This document shows, piece after piece, positions 15,120 to 23,044 of a DNA stretch of 64,000 nt. Both the position numbers and the translations under genes were made by a program. The stretch is from Streptomyces actuosus. Lineage in GTDB: Bacteria; Actinomycetota; Actinomycetes; Streptomycetales; Streptomycetaceae. Under the pieces are notes generated by a model. That model was not told the DNA's origin. It saw only the letters and a program-made list of their open reading frames with translations, and ran no database searches. The stretch lies in the NCBI RefSeq assembly GCF_016921115.1, contig NZ_JAFFZS010000030.1, positions 1-64,000 on the forward strand. The letters are read 5' to 3'. Numbering within the stretch: position 1 is the first letter of the stretch; the number at the start of each line of letters is the position of its first letter.

Positions 15120-16484
15120 CTAGAGCTTCGTCCAGGCCTCGGTCAGGGTCGCGCGCAGGATCTGCTCGATCTCGTCGAAGGTCCCCTGGTCGGAGATCAG
15201 CGGCGGGGCGAGCTGGATGACCGGGTCGCCGCGGTCGTCGGCACGGCAGTACAGACCGTTCTCGAAGAGCTTCTTGGACAGGAAGCCGTACAGGACGCGC
15301 TCGGTCTCCTCCTCGTCGAAGGACTCCTTGGTCGCCTTGTCCTTGACCAGCTCGATGCCGTAGAAGAAACCGTTGCCGCGGACGTCGCCGACGATCGGCA
15401 GGTCGTGCAGCTTCTCCAGCGTGGAGCGGAACGCGCCCTCGTTGTCGAGGACGTGCTGGTTGATGGCCTCACGCTCGAACAGGTCGAGGTTGGCGAGGCC
15501 GACGGCCGCGGAGACCGGGTGGCCGCCGAAGGTGTAGCCGTGCAGGAAGGTGTTGTCGCCCTTGTAGAAGGGCTCGGCGAGGCGGTCGGAGACGATGCAC
15601 GCGCCGATCGGGGAGTAGCCGGAGGTCATGCCCTTGGCACAGGTGATCATGTCCGGCACGTAGTCGAACTTGTCGCAGGCGAACATCGTGCCGAGGCGGC
15701 CGAAGGCGCAGATGACCTCGTCCGACACCAGCAGCACGTCGTGCCGGTCGCAGATCTCGCGAACCCGCTGGAAGTAGCCGGGCGGCGGCGGGAAGCAGCC
15801 CCCGGCGTTCTGCACGGGCTCCAGGAAGACCGCGGCGACGGTGTCGGCGCCCTCGAAGAGGATCTGCTGCTCGATCTGGTCGGCGGCCCAGCGGCCGAAG
15901 GCCTCGGGGTCGTCGCCGAAGATCGGGGCGCGGTAGATGTTGGTGTTCGGCACCTTGTGGGCGCCGGGGACCAGCGGCTCGAAGGGGGCCTTCAGGCCCG
16001 GCAGGCCGGTGATGGACAGGGCGCCCTGCGGGGTGCCGTGGTAGGCGACCGCGCGGGATATCACCTTGTGCTTGGTGGGCTTGCCGACGAGCTTGAAGTA
16101 CTGCTTGGCGAGCTTCCAGGCGGTCTCGACCGCCTCGCCGCCGCCGGTGGTGAAGAAGACCTTGTTCAGGTCGCCCGGCGCGTGGCCGGCCAGTCGCTCG
16201 GCCAGTTCGACGGCCTTGGGGTGCGCGTAGGACCAGACCGGGAAGAACGCCAGCTCCTGCGCCTGCTTGAAGGCCGTCTCGGCGAGTTCGGTGCGGCCGT
16301 GGCCGGCCTGGACCACGAACAGGCCCGCGAGACCGTCGAGGTAGCGCCTGCCCTTGTCGTCGTAGATGTAGGTGCCCTCGCCCCGGACGATGGTGGGGAC
16401 CGGGGAGTTCTCGTACGACGACATGCGGGTGAAGTGCATCCACAGGTGGTCGTAGGCGGATCGGCTGAGGTCCTTGGTGCTCAC
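15120..16484 (-). CDS. Class III aminotransferase, putrescine/GABA type
   Basis: 454 residues, a PLP enzyme of the omega-aminotransferase group. Motifs seen are FTTGGGEAVE (phosphate-binding, about 111-120), Asp255 in LVSDEV and the Schiff-base Lys284 in TCAKGMTSGY. The sequence style (EPVQNAGG, GYTFGGHPV) matches pyruvate-dependent putrescine or diamine aminotransferases. The product of putrescine would be 4-aminobutanal, which the divergently encoded aldehyde dehydrogenase could oxidise. The GTG start lies in the second copy of a 16-bp repeat next to the Lrp stop codon, indicating coupled translation. Confidence 0.9.
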   Translation of the reverse strand: MSTKDLSRSAYDHLWMHFTRMSSYENSPVPTIVRGEGTYIYDDKGRRYLDGLAGLFVVQAGHGRTELAETAFKQAQELAFFPVWSYAHPKAVELAERLAGHAPGDLNKVFFTTGGGEAVETAWKLAKQYFKLVGKPTKHKVISRAVAYHGTPQGALSITGLPGLKAPFEPLVPGAHKVPNTNIYRAPIFGDDPEAFGRWAADQIEQQILFEGADTVAAVFLEPVQNAGGCFPPPPGYFQRVREICDRHDVLLVSDEVICAFGRLGTMFACDKFDYVPDMITCAKGMTSGYSPIGACIVSDRLAEPFYKGDNTFLHGYTFGGHPVSAAVGLANLDLFEREAINQHVLDNEGAFRSTLEKLHDLPIVGDVRGNGFFYGIELVKDKATKESFDEEETERVLYGFLSKKLFENGLYCRADDRGDPVIQLAPPLISDQGTFDEIEQILRATLTEAWTKL

Positions 16485-16512
16485 GGTTATCGGGTCCTCA
16501 CGGTTATCGGGT
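16480..16512. repeat. 16-bp direct repeat at the lrp/aminotransferase junction
   Basis: CTCACGGTTATCGGGT occurs at 16480-16495 and 16497-16512. On the minus strand each copy reads ACCCGATAACCGTGAG. The first copy supplies the TAA stop of the regulator and the second the GTG start of the aminotransferase, so a small tandem duplication has split an originally tighter stop/start overlap. Confidence 0.85.
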
Positions 16513-17028
16513 TCCCCACATGTAGGTCTGCTTCTTGAGCTTCAGGTAGACGAAGCTCTCGGTGGTGCGGACACCGGGCAGGGACCGGATGCGCTTGTTG
16601 ATGACGTCCAGCAGGTGGTCGTCGTCCTCGCAGACGATCTCGGCGAGGATGTCGAAGGAGCCCGCGGTCATCACCACGTACTCGACCTCCGCCATGGCGG
16701 TCAGCGCGTCGGCGACGCCCTCCGCATCGCCCTCGACGTTGATGCCGACCATCGCCTGCCGGCGGAAGCCCACCGTCAGCGGGTCCGTGACGGCGACGAT
16801 CTGCATCACGCCCTGGTCGAGCAGCTTCTGCACGCGCTGGCGGACCGCGGCCTCGGAGAGCCCGACGGCCTTGCCGATGGCGGCGTACGGCCGGCGGCCG
16901 TCCTCCTGGAGCTGTTCGATGATGGCGAGGGAGACGGCATCCAGGTGGGGGGTGCCGTTCCTCGGCTCACGGGACTCCCGCGGGTCTCTCGGGTCTGCGC
17001 TTCGACTGGCCACGGGCTCACTCTGCAC
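16504..17028 (-). CDS. Lrp/AsnC-family transcriptional regulator
   Basis: 174 residues. An N-terminal polar tail of about 25 residues is followed by a winged helix-turn-helix (LDAVSLAIIEQLQEDGRRPYAAIGKAVGLSEAAVRQRVQKL) and an AsnC ligand-binding RAM domain (GSFDILAEIVCEDDDHLLDVI). I chose GTG at 17028; TTG at 17049 is an in-frame alternative. It is transcribed with the aminotransferase and divergent from the aldehyde dehydrogenase, the usual set-up for a local regulator of amine catabolism acting on the shared intergenic region. Confidence 0.9.
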   Translation of the reverse strand: MQSEPVASRSADPRDPRESREPRNGTPHLDAVSLAIIEQLQEDGRRPYAAIGKAVGLSEAAVRQRVQKLLDQGVMQIVAVTDPLTVGFRRQAMVGINVEGDAEGVADALTAMAEVEYVVMTAGSFDILAEIVCEDDDHLLDVINKRIRSLPGVRTTESFVYLKLKKQTYMWGTR

Positions 17029-17123
17029 GACGTCTCGACAGTTTTGCAAGGCCCGAGCAATGAAATTCGTTGTTTATGAGAGTGAGACCTGCGGATTTCG
17101 AAGCCGTGATGTGATCGGGGGTG

Positions 17124-17151
17124 TTGAAAACGTGGGATGCCCGACTAGGCT
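17124..17151 (+). promoter_or_regulatory. Promoter of the aldehyde dehydrogenase gene
   Basis: TTGAAA (17124-17129), 16 bp, then TAGGCT (17146-17151), in an AT-richer divergent region. The start site should be near 17158, giving a leader of about 36 nt with GGAGG before the GTG at 17194. The Lrp-type regulator encoded divergently is the obvious candidate to act here. Confidence 0.65.
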
Positions 17152-17193
17152 GTGTGTCTCAGTGATTGGACACCCGAACTTGGAGGGCCGGCA

Positions 17194-18633
17194 GTGAGCA
17201 CCGAGCTGCGTCGTCTGCGCAACTACATCGACGGTGAGTTCCGGGACGCCGCCGACGGACGGACCACCGAGGTGGTCAACCCCGCGACGGGCGAGGCCTA
17301 CGCGACTGCGCCCCTGTCCGGCCAGGCGGACGTGGACGCCGCCATGGAGGCCGCCGCCCGCGCCTTCCCGGCCTGGCGGGACACCACCCCGGCCGAGCGC
17401 CAGAAGGCTCTCCTGAAGATCGCGGACGCCTTCGAGGCCCGCGCCGAGGAGCTCATCGCGGCCGAGGTGGAGAACACGGGCAAGCCCACCGGGCTGACCC
17501 GCTCCGAGGAGATCCCGCCGATGGTCGACCAGATCCGCTTCTTCGCGGGCGCGGCGCGGATGCTGGAGGGCCGGTCCGCCGGCGAGTACATGGACGGGAT
17601 GACCTCGATCGTCCGCCGGGAGCCGGTCGGCGTCTGCGCACAGGTCGCCCCGTGGAACTACCCGATGATGATGGCGGTGTGGAAGTTCGCCCCGGCGATC
17701 GCCGCGGGCAACACGGTCGTGCTCAAGCCGTCCGACACCACCCCGGCCTCCACCGCCCTGATGGCCGAGATCCTCGGCGAGATCCTGCCCAAGGGCGTCT
17801 TCAACGTCATCTGCGGCGACCGCGAGACCGGTCGCATGATGGTCGAGCACCCGACCCCGGCGATGGCCTCCATCACCGGCTCCGTCCGCGCCGGCATCCA
17901 GGTCGCCGCCTCCGCCTCCCAGGACGTCAAGCGCGTCCACCTGGAGCTGGGCGGCAAGGCCCCCGTCGTCGTCTTCGAGGACACCGACATCGCCAAGGCC
18001 GTCGAGGACATCTCGGTGGCCGGTTTCTTCAACGCCGGCCAGGACTGCACGGCCGCCACGCGCGTGCTGGTCCACGAGTCGATCCACGAGGAGTTCGTCT
18101 CCGCGCTCGCCAAGGCGGCCAACGACACCAGGACCGGCCAGCCGGACGACGAGGACGTGCTGTACGGCCCGCTCAACAACCCCAACCAGCTGAAGCAGGT
18201 CGAGGGCTTCATCGAGCGGCTGCCCGCCCACGCGCGCGTGGAGAGCGGTGGCAAGCGGGTCGGCGACAAGGGCTACTTCTTCGCGCCGACCGTCGTCTCG
18301 GGCCTGAAGCAGGACGACGAGATCATCCAGAACGAGGTCTTCGGCCCGGTCATCACCGTCCAGTCCTTCACCGACGAGGACCAGGCGGTGGAGTGGGCCA
18401 ACGGCGTCGAGTACGCCCTCGCCTCCTCGGTGTGGACCAAGGACCACTCCCGCGCCATGCGGATGTCCAAGAGGCTCGACTTCGGCTGCGTGTGGATCAA
18501 CACCCACATCCCGCTGGTCGCGGAGATGCCGCACGGCGGCTTCAAGAAGTCCGGCTACGGCAAGGACCTGTCCGCCTACGGCTTCGAGGACTACACGCGC
18601 ATCAAGCACGTGATGACCTCGCTGGACGCCTGA
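17194..18633 (+). CDS. Aminobutyraldehyde-type dehydrogenase
   Basis: 479 residues of the ALDH superfamily. It has Asn154 in PWNYP, Lys178 in LKPSD, the general base Glu251 in HLELGGKAP and the nucleophile Cys285 in GQDCTAATR. The GQDCTA style is typical of gamma-aminobutyraldehyde and betaine-aldehyde dehydrogenases. With the divergent diamine aminotransferase it could make 4-aminobutyrate from putrescine. The GTG start at 17194 follows GGAGG. A second, related enzyme is encoded at 26599-28107. Confidence 0.9.
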   Translation: MSTELRRLRNYIDGEFRDAADGRTTEVVNPATGEAYATAPLSGQADVDAAMEAAARAFPAWRDTTPAERQKALLKIADAFEARAEELIAAEVENTGKPTGLTRSEEIPPMVDQIRFFAGAARMLEGRSAGEYMDGMTSIVRREPVGVCAQVAPWNYPMMMAVWKFAPAIAAGNTVVLKPSDTTPASTALMAEILGEILPKGVFNVICGDRETGRMMVEHPTPAMASITGSVRAGIQVAASASQDVKRVHLELGGKAPVVVFEDTDIAKAVEDISVAGFFNAGQDCTAATRVLVHESIHEEFVSALAKAANDTRTGQPDDEDVLYGPLNNPNQLKQVEGFIERLPAHARVESGGKRVGDKGYFFAPTVVSGLKQDDEIIQNEVFGPVITVQSFTDEDQAVEWANGVEYALASSVWTKDHSRAMRMSKRLDFGCVWINTHIPLVAEMPHGGFKKSGYGKDLSAYGFEDYTRIKHVMTSLDA

Positions 18634-18660
18634 GGCGGCGCCCGCGGGCGCTGTGAGGCT

Positions 18661-18698
18661 CGCGGCCCCGGACGGAGGACGGACCGTCCGGGGCCGCG
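18661..18698 (+). terminator. Strong terminator after the aldehyde dehydrogenase
   Basis: CGCGGCCCCGGACGG (18661-18675) pairs perfectly with 18684-18698 around an 8-base loop, a 15-bp stem 28 bp past the stop. Confidence 0.85.
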
Positions 18699-19037
18699 GT
18701 GTGCCCGGCCCCGGACGTGACGTGCCGACCGCATGTCTCGCGCCGGCCTCTCGCCGGGCTTCGCCCCACCGCCTCGCCACTCGTGCCGCCGCACCGCTCG
18801 TCCCGTCCCCTCGGTCGCCCCGCACTGCCGTCGCCTGGCCGGTCCCCCGGATCGATCCGCCCGGTCGGCGACCCTTCGGTGTGCCCCGGGCAGCCGCTCC
18901 ACCCTCCGGCCCGGCGTCCACCCGATTCCGGCTCGCACCCTGCCGCGCCCGTGTCGCGATTGCGTCCCGGCGACAGCGTCGGCACGCTGAGTGACGATTC
19001 GTCAGCAAGGTGTGACGCGGTGATCGGTAGGTGATCC
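18699..19037. other. Intergenic region, no gene recognised
   Basis: About 340 bp with compositional frames only. The last 60 bp before 19038 should hold the promoter of the glycosidase gene, but no convincing -35/-10 pair was found. Confidence 0.5.
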
Positions 19038-21464
19038 ATGGCTCCGAGGCGGCCCCGAGGGCTGTACGTGATGTCCGCCTGCGCGGCGCTGGCGCTGGCG
19101 GCGGGAGGGACGCAGGTCCCCGTCGCGGCCGTTCCCGCGACGACCGCGGCAGGGCACCCCGCCGGCGGGCCGCACGCGCTGACCGCCGGCCGGGGCGCCG
19201 ACGCGCCGTCGTCCGCGCGGTCCGCCGCGCATCCCGCCGACGCGCTCCCCTCGGTGACGGACGCCTTCACGGCCGGATCCCTCACCGGATGGCGGACCGT
19301 GAGCGGTGCCTGGCGGGCGACCGCCGGTGTCCTGCGCGGCAGCGGCGAACTGCGCCGCCCGCTGTGCGCCTGCTCGCCGGACGAAGAGCTGAACCGTGCG
19401 CGGGTCTCCCTCCGTTTCCGGGTCCCGGACACCGCCGCGGACCCCCTGGCCTCGGTGTCGGTCGCACTCGACGGAGCCGCCGACCACGACCGCCTGTGGC
19501 TGACCGCGCAGCCCTTCGGGGCGACGCCGCGGCTCCAGCTGGTCCGCTCCACCGCCACCGGTGAGACCCGCTACGCCGACACGCTCCGCGCCGCCGACCT
19601 GGCCCCCGGATCCTGGTACCGCCTCGAACTGGAGTGGCGCCACGGCATCGCCTTCGCCCGCATCCAGCCGGACGGCGCCGCCCGCCCCGCAGCCCCCGTC
19701 GCCGGCCACGTCGTCGGCGCCGCCGACTTCCACCCCGTCGCCGGGGGCCTGCGCACGCACGCCCTGCCCTCGGTCGACGCGGACGACTTCGCCGCGAGCC
19801 GGCTGAGCCGGGGCCCGCGCCACAGCGGTGCCGAGCGGGGGGTCTTCGCCCCGGTGGCCCGGCATCTGGTCTCCGTGCCCGCCTACGACCTGGCCCGGGT
19901 GCCCCGGCCGGTGATCGACGACAGGCCCGAGTGGATCGCCCTGTACGACCGGGCCTGGTCCCTCCTCCACACCGGTCACATCCGGAGGCCGGTCGACGGG
20001 TCGCCGCTGGTGCGCACCTACCTGGACGAGGCCTTCGGCCCGGACCTGCTCTTCCAGTGGGACACGATCTTCATGACCGTGTACGGGCGCTACCTCCAGC
20101 CCGGCTTCGACGTGATGGGGTCGCTGGACAACTGGTACGCCCTCCAGGAGCCGACCGGCGCCATCTGGCGCGTCTACCGCGAGTCCGACGGCACCCGCCA
20201 CCCCTGGGCGGACGGCCCGCGCGGCGTCAACCCGCCGCTGTTCGCGTGGGCCGAGCTGAAGTCGTACCGGCTCACCGCCGACCTCGCCCGGGTGCGCCGC
20301 GTCCTGCCGGCCCTGCAGGCCTACGCCGACTGGGTCTCCGTCAGCCGCTGGTCGCAGGCCGCGCCGCACCAGCTGTACTGGAACGACGGCGAGGGCAACG
20401 GCATGGACAACCTGCCCACGCAGCCGGGCCCCGCCGGTGACGGCACGGGCACCGGGCAGGTCGACATGAGCAGCCAGATGGTGCTGATGTGGCGGAGCCT
20501 GGCCGAGTTGGAGACCGCCGCGGGCGACACCGGGCGCGCCGCCGACGACCGGGCCCTGGCCGACGCGACGGCCGAGCGCCTCAACCGCTGGTCGTGGAAC
20601 TCCGCCGACGGGCGCTACTACGAGGTCTCCGCCACCGGCGCCCAGTACAAGGTCGACGGCATCGCGGGCTTCTGGACCCTGCCGGCCGGGGTGGCCACCG
20701 GCGACCGCGCCCGGCGCCTCGCCGACGCGCTGGCCGACCCGGGCGCCTACTGGACCGACATGATCTTCCCCGCCCTGGCGAAGGGCTCGCCGTCCTACGA
20801 CCCGACCGGGCGGTACTGGCGGGGCGGTGTGTGGGCGCCGACGAACTACGCCGTCGTCGAGGGCCTCCAGGCCACCGGCCGCACCGGCCTCGCCCGCAGG
20901 GCCGCCGAGAAGTACCTCACGGGTCTGACCGAGGTGTACGGCACCACGGGCACGCTCTGGGAGGCGTACGCGCCCGAGAGACGATCGGGGGCCTGGCTCG
21001 CCGCCTCCCGCAGCGGCGGCACGCCGGTAGCGGCCCCCGGCGCGGCTCTCGACCCGGCGGGCGCCTACCTCTCGCCCGCCACCACCAAGCCGGGCGACGC
21101 GCCGAACGCGGCGGGCGGCACCGACGGCGTCGTCAAGCGGGACTTCGTCGGCTGGACCGGCCTCGGTCCCGTGGCCATGCTCATCGAGGACGTCATCGGC
21201 ATCGAGGCGGACACCCCGCGCCGCACGATCACCTGGCACCTCACCCGCACCGACCGCCACGGCGTCGACCACCTGCCCCTCGGCAGCCTCGGCACGGTCT
21301 CCCTCGTGGCCGACGCGCGCTCCGACGTGTCCGCGCCCGTACGGGTGTGCGCGAGCAGTACCGCGCCGGAGGCCCTGACCGTCGTCGTCACCGACGCCAC
21401 CGGGAACGCCCGCAGCGTGACCGTCGCCCCCGGCGCCGACCGGCAGTGCCGGACCCTCCACTGA
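19038..21464 (+). CDS. Secreted glycoside hydrolase, GH63/GH37-like
   Basis: 808 residues. A signal peptide (about 1-35) is followed by an Ala/Gly linker, a beta-rich N-terminal domain (about 70-250) resembling a concanavalin-like/DUF1080-type module, then an (alpha/alpha)6-barrel region (about 280-690). Motifs in the barrel include QWDTIFMTVYGRY, GMDNLPTQPG and GRYWRGGVWAPTNYAVVEGL, which recall trehalase/glucosidase-I type enzymes. A beta-sandwich C terminus follows. The exact sugar bond is unknown. It acts outside the cell and is a single gene with its own terminator. Confidence 0.8.
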   Translation: MAPRRPRGLYVMSACAALALAAGGTQVPVAAVPATTAAGHPAGGPHALTAGRGADAPSSARSAAHPADALPSVTDAFTAGSLTGWRTVSGAWRATAGVLRGSGELRRPLCACSPDEELNRARVSLRFRVPDTAADPLASVSVALDGAADHDRLWLTAQPFGATPRLQLVRSTATGETRYADTLRAADLAPGSWYRLELEWRHGIAFARIQPDGAARPAAPVAGHVVGAADFHPVAGGLRTHALPSVDADDFAASRLSRGPRHSGAERGVFAPVARHLVSVPAYDLARVPRPVIDDRPEWIALYDRAWSLLHTGHIRRPVDGSPLVRTYLDEAFGPDLLFQWDTIFMTVYGRYLQPGFDVMGSLDNWYALQEPTGAIWRVYRESDGTRHPWADGPRGVNPPLFAWAELKSYRLTADLARVRRVLPALQAYADWVSVSRWSQAAPHQLYWNDGEGNGMDNLPTQPGPAGDGTGTGQVDMSSQMVLMWRSLAELETAAGDTGRAADDRALADATAERLNRWSWNSADGRYYEVSATGAQYKVDGIAGFWTLPAGVATGDRARRLADALADPGAYWTDMIFPALAKGSPSYDPTGRYWRGGVWAPTNYAVVEGLQATGRTGLARRAAEKYLTGLTEVYGTTGTLWEAYAPERRSGAWLAASRSGGTPVAAPGAALDPAGAYLSPATTKPGDAPNAAGGTDGVVKRDFVGWTGLGPVAMLIEDVIGIEADTPRRTITWHLTRTDRHGVDHLPLGSLGTVSLVADARSDVSAPVRVCASSTAPEALTVVVTDATGNARSVTVAPGADRQCRTLH

Positions 21465-21470
21465 TCCGCG

Positions 21471-21503
21471 GCGCCGGGAGGCGGGCCCCGGGCCTCCCGG
21501 CGC
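21471..21503 (+). terminator. Terminator after the glycoside hydrolase
   Basis: GCGCCGGGAGGC (21471-21482) pairs perfectly with GCCTCCCGGCGC (21492-21503), 9-base loop, 7 bp after the stop. Confidence 0.85.
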
Positions 21504-21564
21504 GGTTCCGCGCACCGGGGAGCGGCCGGTTCCCAGTGGTGTGCGGCGCTGGGCCGGAACAGTT

Positions 21565-21594
21565 TTGAACGCGTTCAATTCATAGGCGTACGCT
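21565..21594 (+). promoter_or_regulatory. Promoter with TetR-type operator; likely leaderless transcript
   Basis: The perfect 14-bp palindrome TTGAACGCGTTCAA (21565-21578) contains the -35 TTGAAC. After an 18-bp spacer comes TACGCT (21589-21594). The next ATG is 7 bp beyond the -10 with no Shine-Dalgarno, so transcription and translation probably start at the same base. A palindrome over the -35 is the usual place for a TetR-family repressor, whose gene is not in this neighbourhood. Confidence 0.6.
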
Positions 21595-21600
21595 ACTGTC

Positions 21601-22131
21601 ATGAACGAGACGAGTGACAGACTCGCCCTGCTGAAGGGCATCCGCGCCTGGCTGGTGCTGTTCGTCGTGTGCCTGGTGCTCAGCGGCGCCACCGCCTTCC
21701 CCCTCGTCCACGAACTGCGCTGGACGCAGGAGGCGATGCGGGCCCTGTCCGTGCCCGAGCACCTGCCCGGGGCGGCGGACTGGATCGAGCGGGTCCGGCA
21801 GGGTGTCGACGCCACCGACGCCCGCTACCCCTTCGTCCTCTACGGCACCGACTGGCTCGCCTTCGCCCACCTCGTGATCGCGGTCGCCTTCTACGGCCCC
21901 TACCGCGACCCCGTCCGCAACATCTGGGTCGTCGAGTTCGGGATGATCGCCTGTGCCGGCGTCCTCCCGCTGGCGCTGATCTGCGGACCGATCCGCGGCA
22001 TCCCCGTCTGGTGGTCGGTCGTCGACATGTCCTTCGGCGTGTTCGGAGTGATCCCGCTGTACGTCGTCCGCCGGAGGATCAAGAGGCTGGAGGCGCTCAC
22101 CACGGCCGCCGCGCCGGTGCTCGCCACCTGA
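21601..22131 (+). CDS. Four-helix integral membrane protein, unknown function
   Basis: 176 residues with four predicted membrane helices (about 15-37, 85-100, 108-127, 138-158) and an Arg/Lys-rich C terminus. Helix 3-4 residues EFGMIACAGVLPLALICGPIRGIPVWW are polar-dotted. Proteins of this kind (DUF-type membrane proteins next to TetR sites) are common in actinobacteria without known role. The start ATG at 21601 fits a leaderless mRNA. It has no operon partner. Confidence 0.8.
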   Translation: MNETSDRLALLKGIRAWLVLFVVCLVLSGATAFPLVHELRWTQEAMRALSVPEHLPGAADWIERVRQGVDATDARYPFVLYGTDWLAFAHLVIAVAFYGPYRDPVRNIWVVEFGMIACAGVLPLALICGPIRGIPVWWSVVDMSFGVFGVIPLYVVRRRIKRLEALTTAAAPVLAT

Positions 22132-22207
22132 GGGCGATGCGGCGGGGCCCGGACGCGTACGACGTCCCGACGGCCCCCGGACGCTCCCGAGCGCGCGGCG
22201 CTCCCGC

Positions 22208-22229
22208 GCCGGGGCGACCTCACCCCGGC
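22208..22229. terminator. Possible convergent terminator
   Basis: GCCGGGG and CCCCGGC form a 7-bp stem with an 8-base loop between the converging genes 21601-22131 and 22328-23011. It is weak on its own. Confidence 0.4.
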
Positions 22230-22327
22230 ACGGGTGTCCGCCGGCACACCGCAGGGGGTCGACGCCGCACGCGGCGGCGCGGGGCCGGATCGCCGGCCGG
22301 GAGGGAGCCGGCAGGCGGGGAACCTCG

Positions 22328-23011
22328 TCAGCCGGCCCGCAGCCCGAGCAGGACGTCGACGCGGTTCGTGGTGATCGAGTCGACGCCGGCGTCCAGCAGA
22401 CGGCGCATGGAGCGGCGGGTGTCCGGCGTCCACACCGACAGCAGGTGGCCGTCGCGGTGGACACGCTCGGCCAGGGCCCGGTCGACGAGCGGGAAGCGGT
22501 AGTTCAGCCAGCGCGGGCGCACGGCGTCGAGGAGTGCGGGGCGCGGCGGCGCCAGCGTCGTCCACGTCAGGGCGATCTCGGCGGCCGGATCGGCGGCGCG
22601 CACGGAGAGCATGGCCGCGGCGTCCGCGCAGTAGTGGACACGGTCCTGGGCCCCTGCCTCCCGCACGGCGTCCACCACCCGGCGGGCCGCCCGTACATCG
22701 GGGGCGCCCGGCAGGTCGAGCATGACCCGGCTGCCGTCGGTCACCGCCAGCGCCTCCGCCAGCGTCGGCACCCCGCCCCCGGTCAGGCGCCCCACTTCGG
22801 CCGCCGACAGACCGAGCAGCGGCCGGTCCCACTCCCACAACCGCTTCAGCGTCTCGTCGTGCAGCAGCACCGGCACGCCGTCCTCGGTGAGGCGTACGTC
22901 GATCTCGACCACGTCCGCGCCCAGGGCGAACGCGGAGCGCAGCGAGTCGAGCGTGTTCTCGCGGACGCGGTAGGGGTCGCCGCGATGGGCGACGGCGGTC
23001 ACGTTCTGCAT
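22328..23011 (-). CDS. Glycerophosphodiester phosphodiesterase
   Basis: 227 residues of the GDPD TIM-barrel family, which hydrolyse glycerophosphodiesters to glycerol-3-phosphate and an alcohol. Active-site residues are present: His9-Arg10 in AHRGD, Glu18 in REN, Glu36 and Asp38 in VEIDVRLTEDG, and His51 in LLHDETL. There is no signal peptide, so it is a cytoplasmic form. The C-terminal WTPDTRRSMRRLLDAGVDSITTN is the usual last barrel strand. It is 34 bp downstream of the deaminase gene on the same strand. Confidence 0.93.
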   Translation of the reverse strand: MQNVTAVAHRGDPYRVRENTLDSLRSAFALGADVVEIDVRLTEDGVPVLLHDETLKRLWEWDRPLLGLSAAEVGRLTGGGVPTLAEALAVTDGSRVMLDLPGAPDVRAARRVVDAVREAGAQDRVHYCADAAAMLSVRAADPAAEIALTWTTLAPPRPALLDAVRPRWLNYRFPLVDRALAERVHRDGHLLSVWTPDTRRSMRRLLDAGVDSITTNRVDVLLGLRAG

Positions 23012-23044
23012 GAGGCCATTGTGGTGGGGCGCGGCCGGCCTGCG

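Noticed and set aside
19002..21815. 937-codon minus-strand open frame
   Set aside because: Antisense to the secreted glycoside hydrolase and to the start of the 21601 gene; no recognisable domain.
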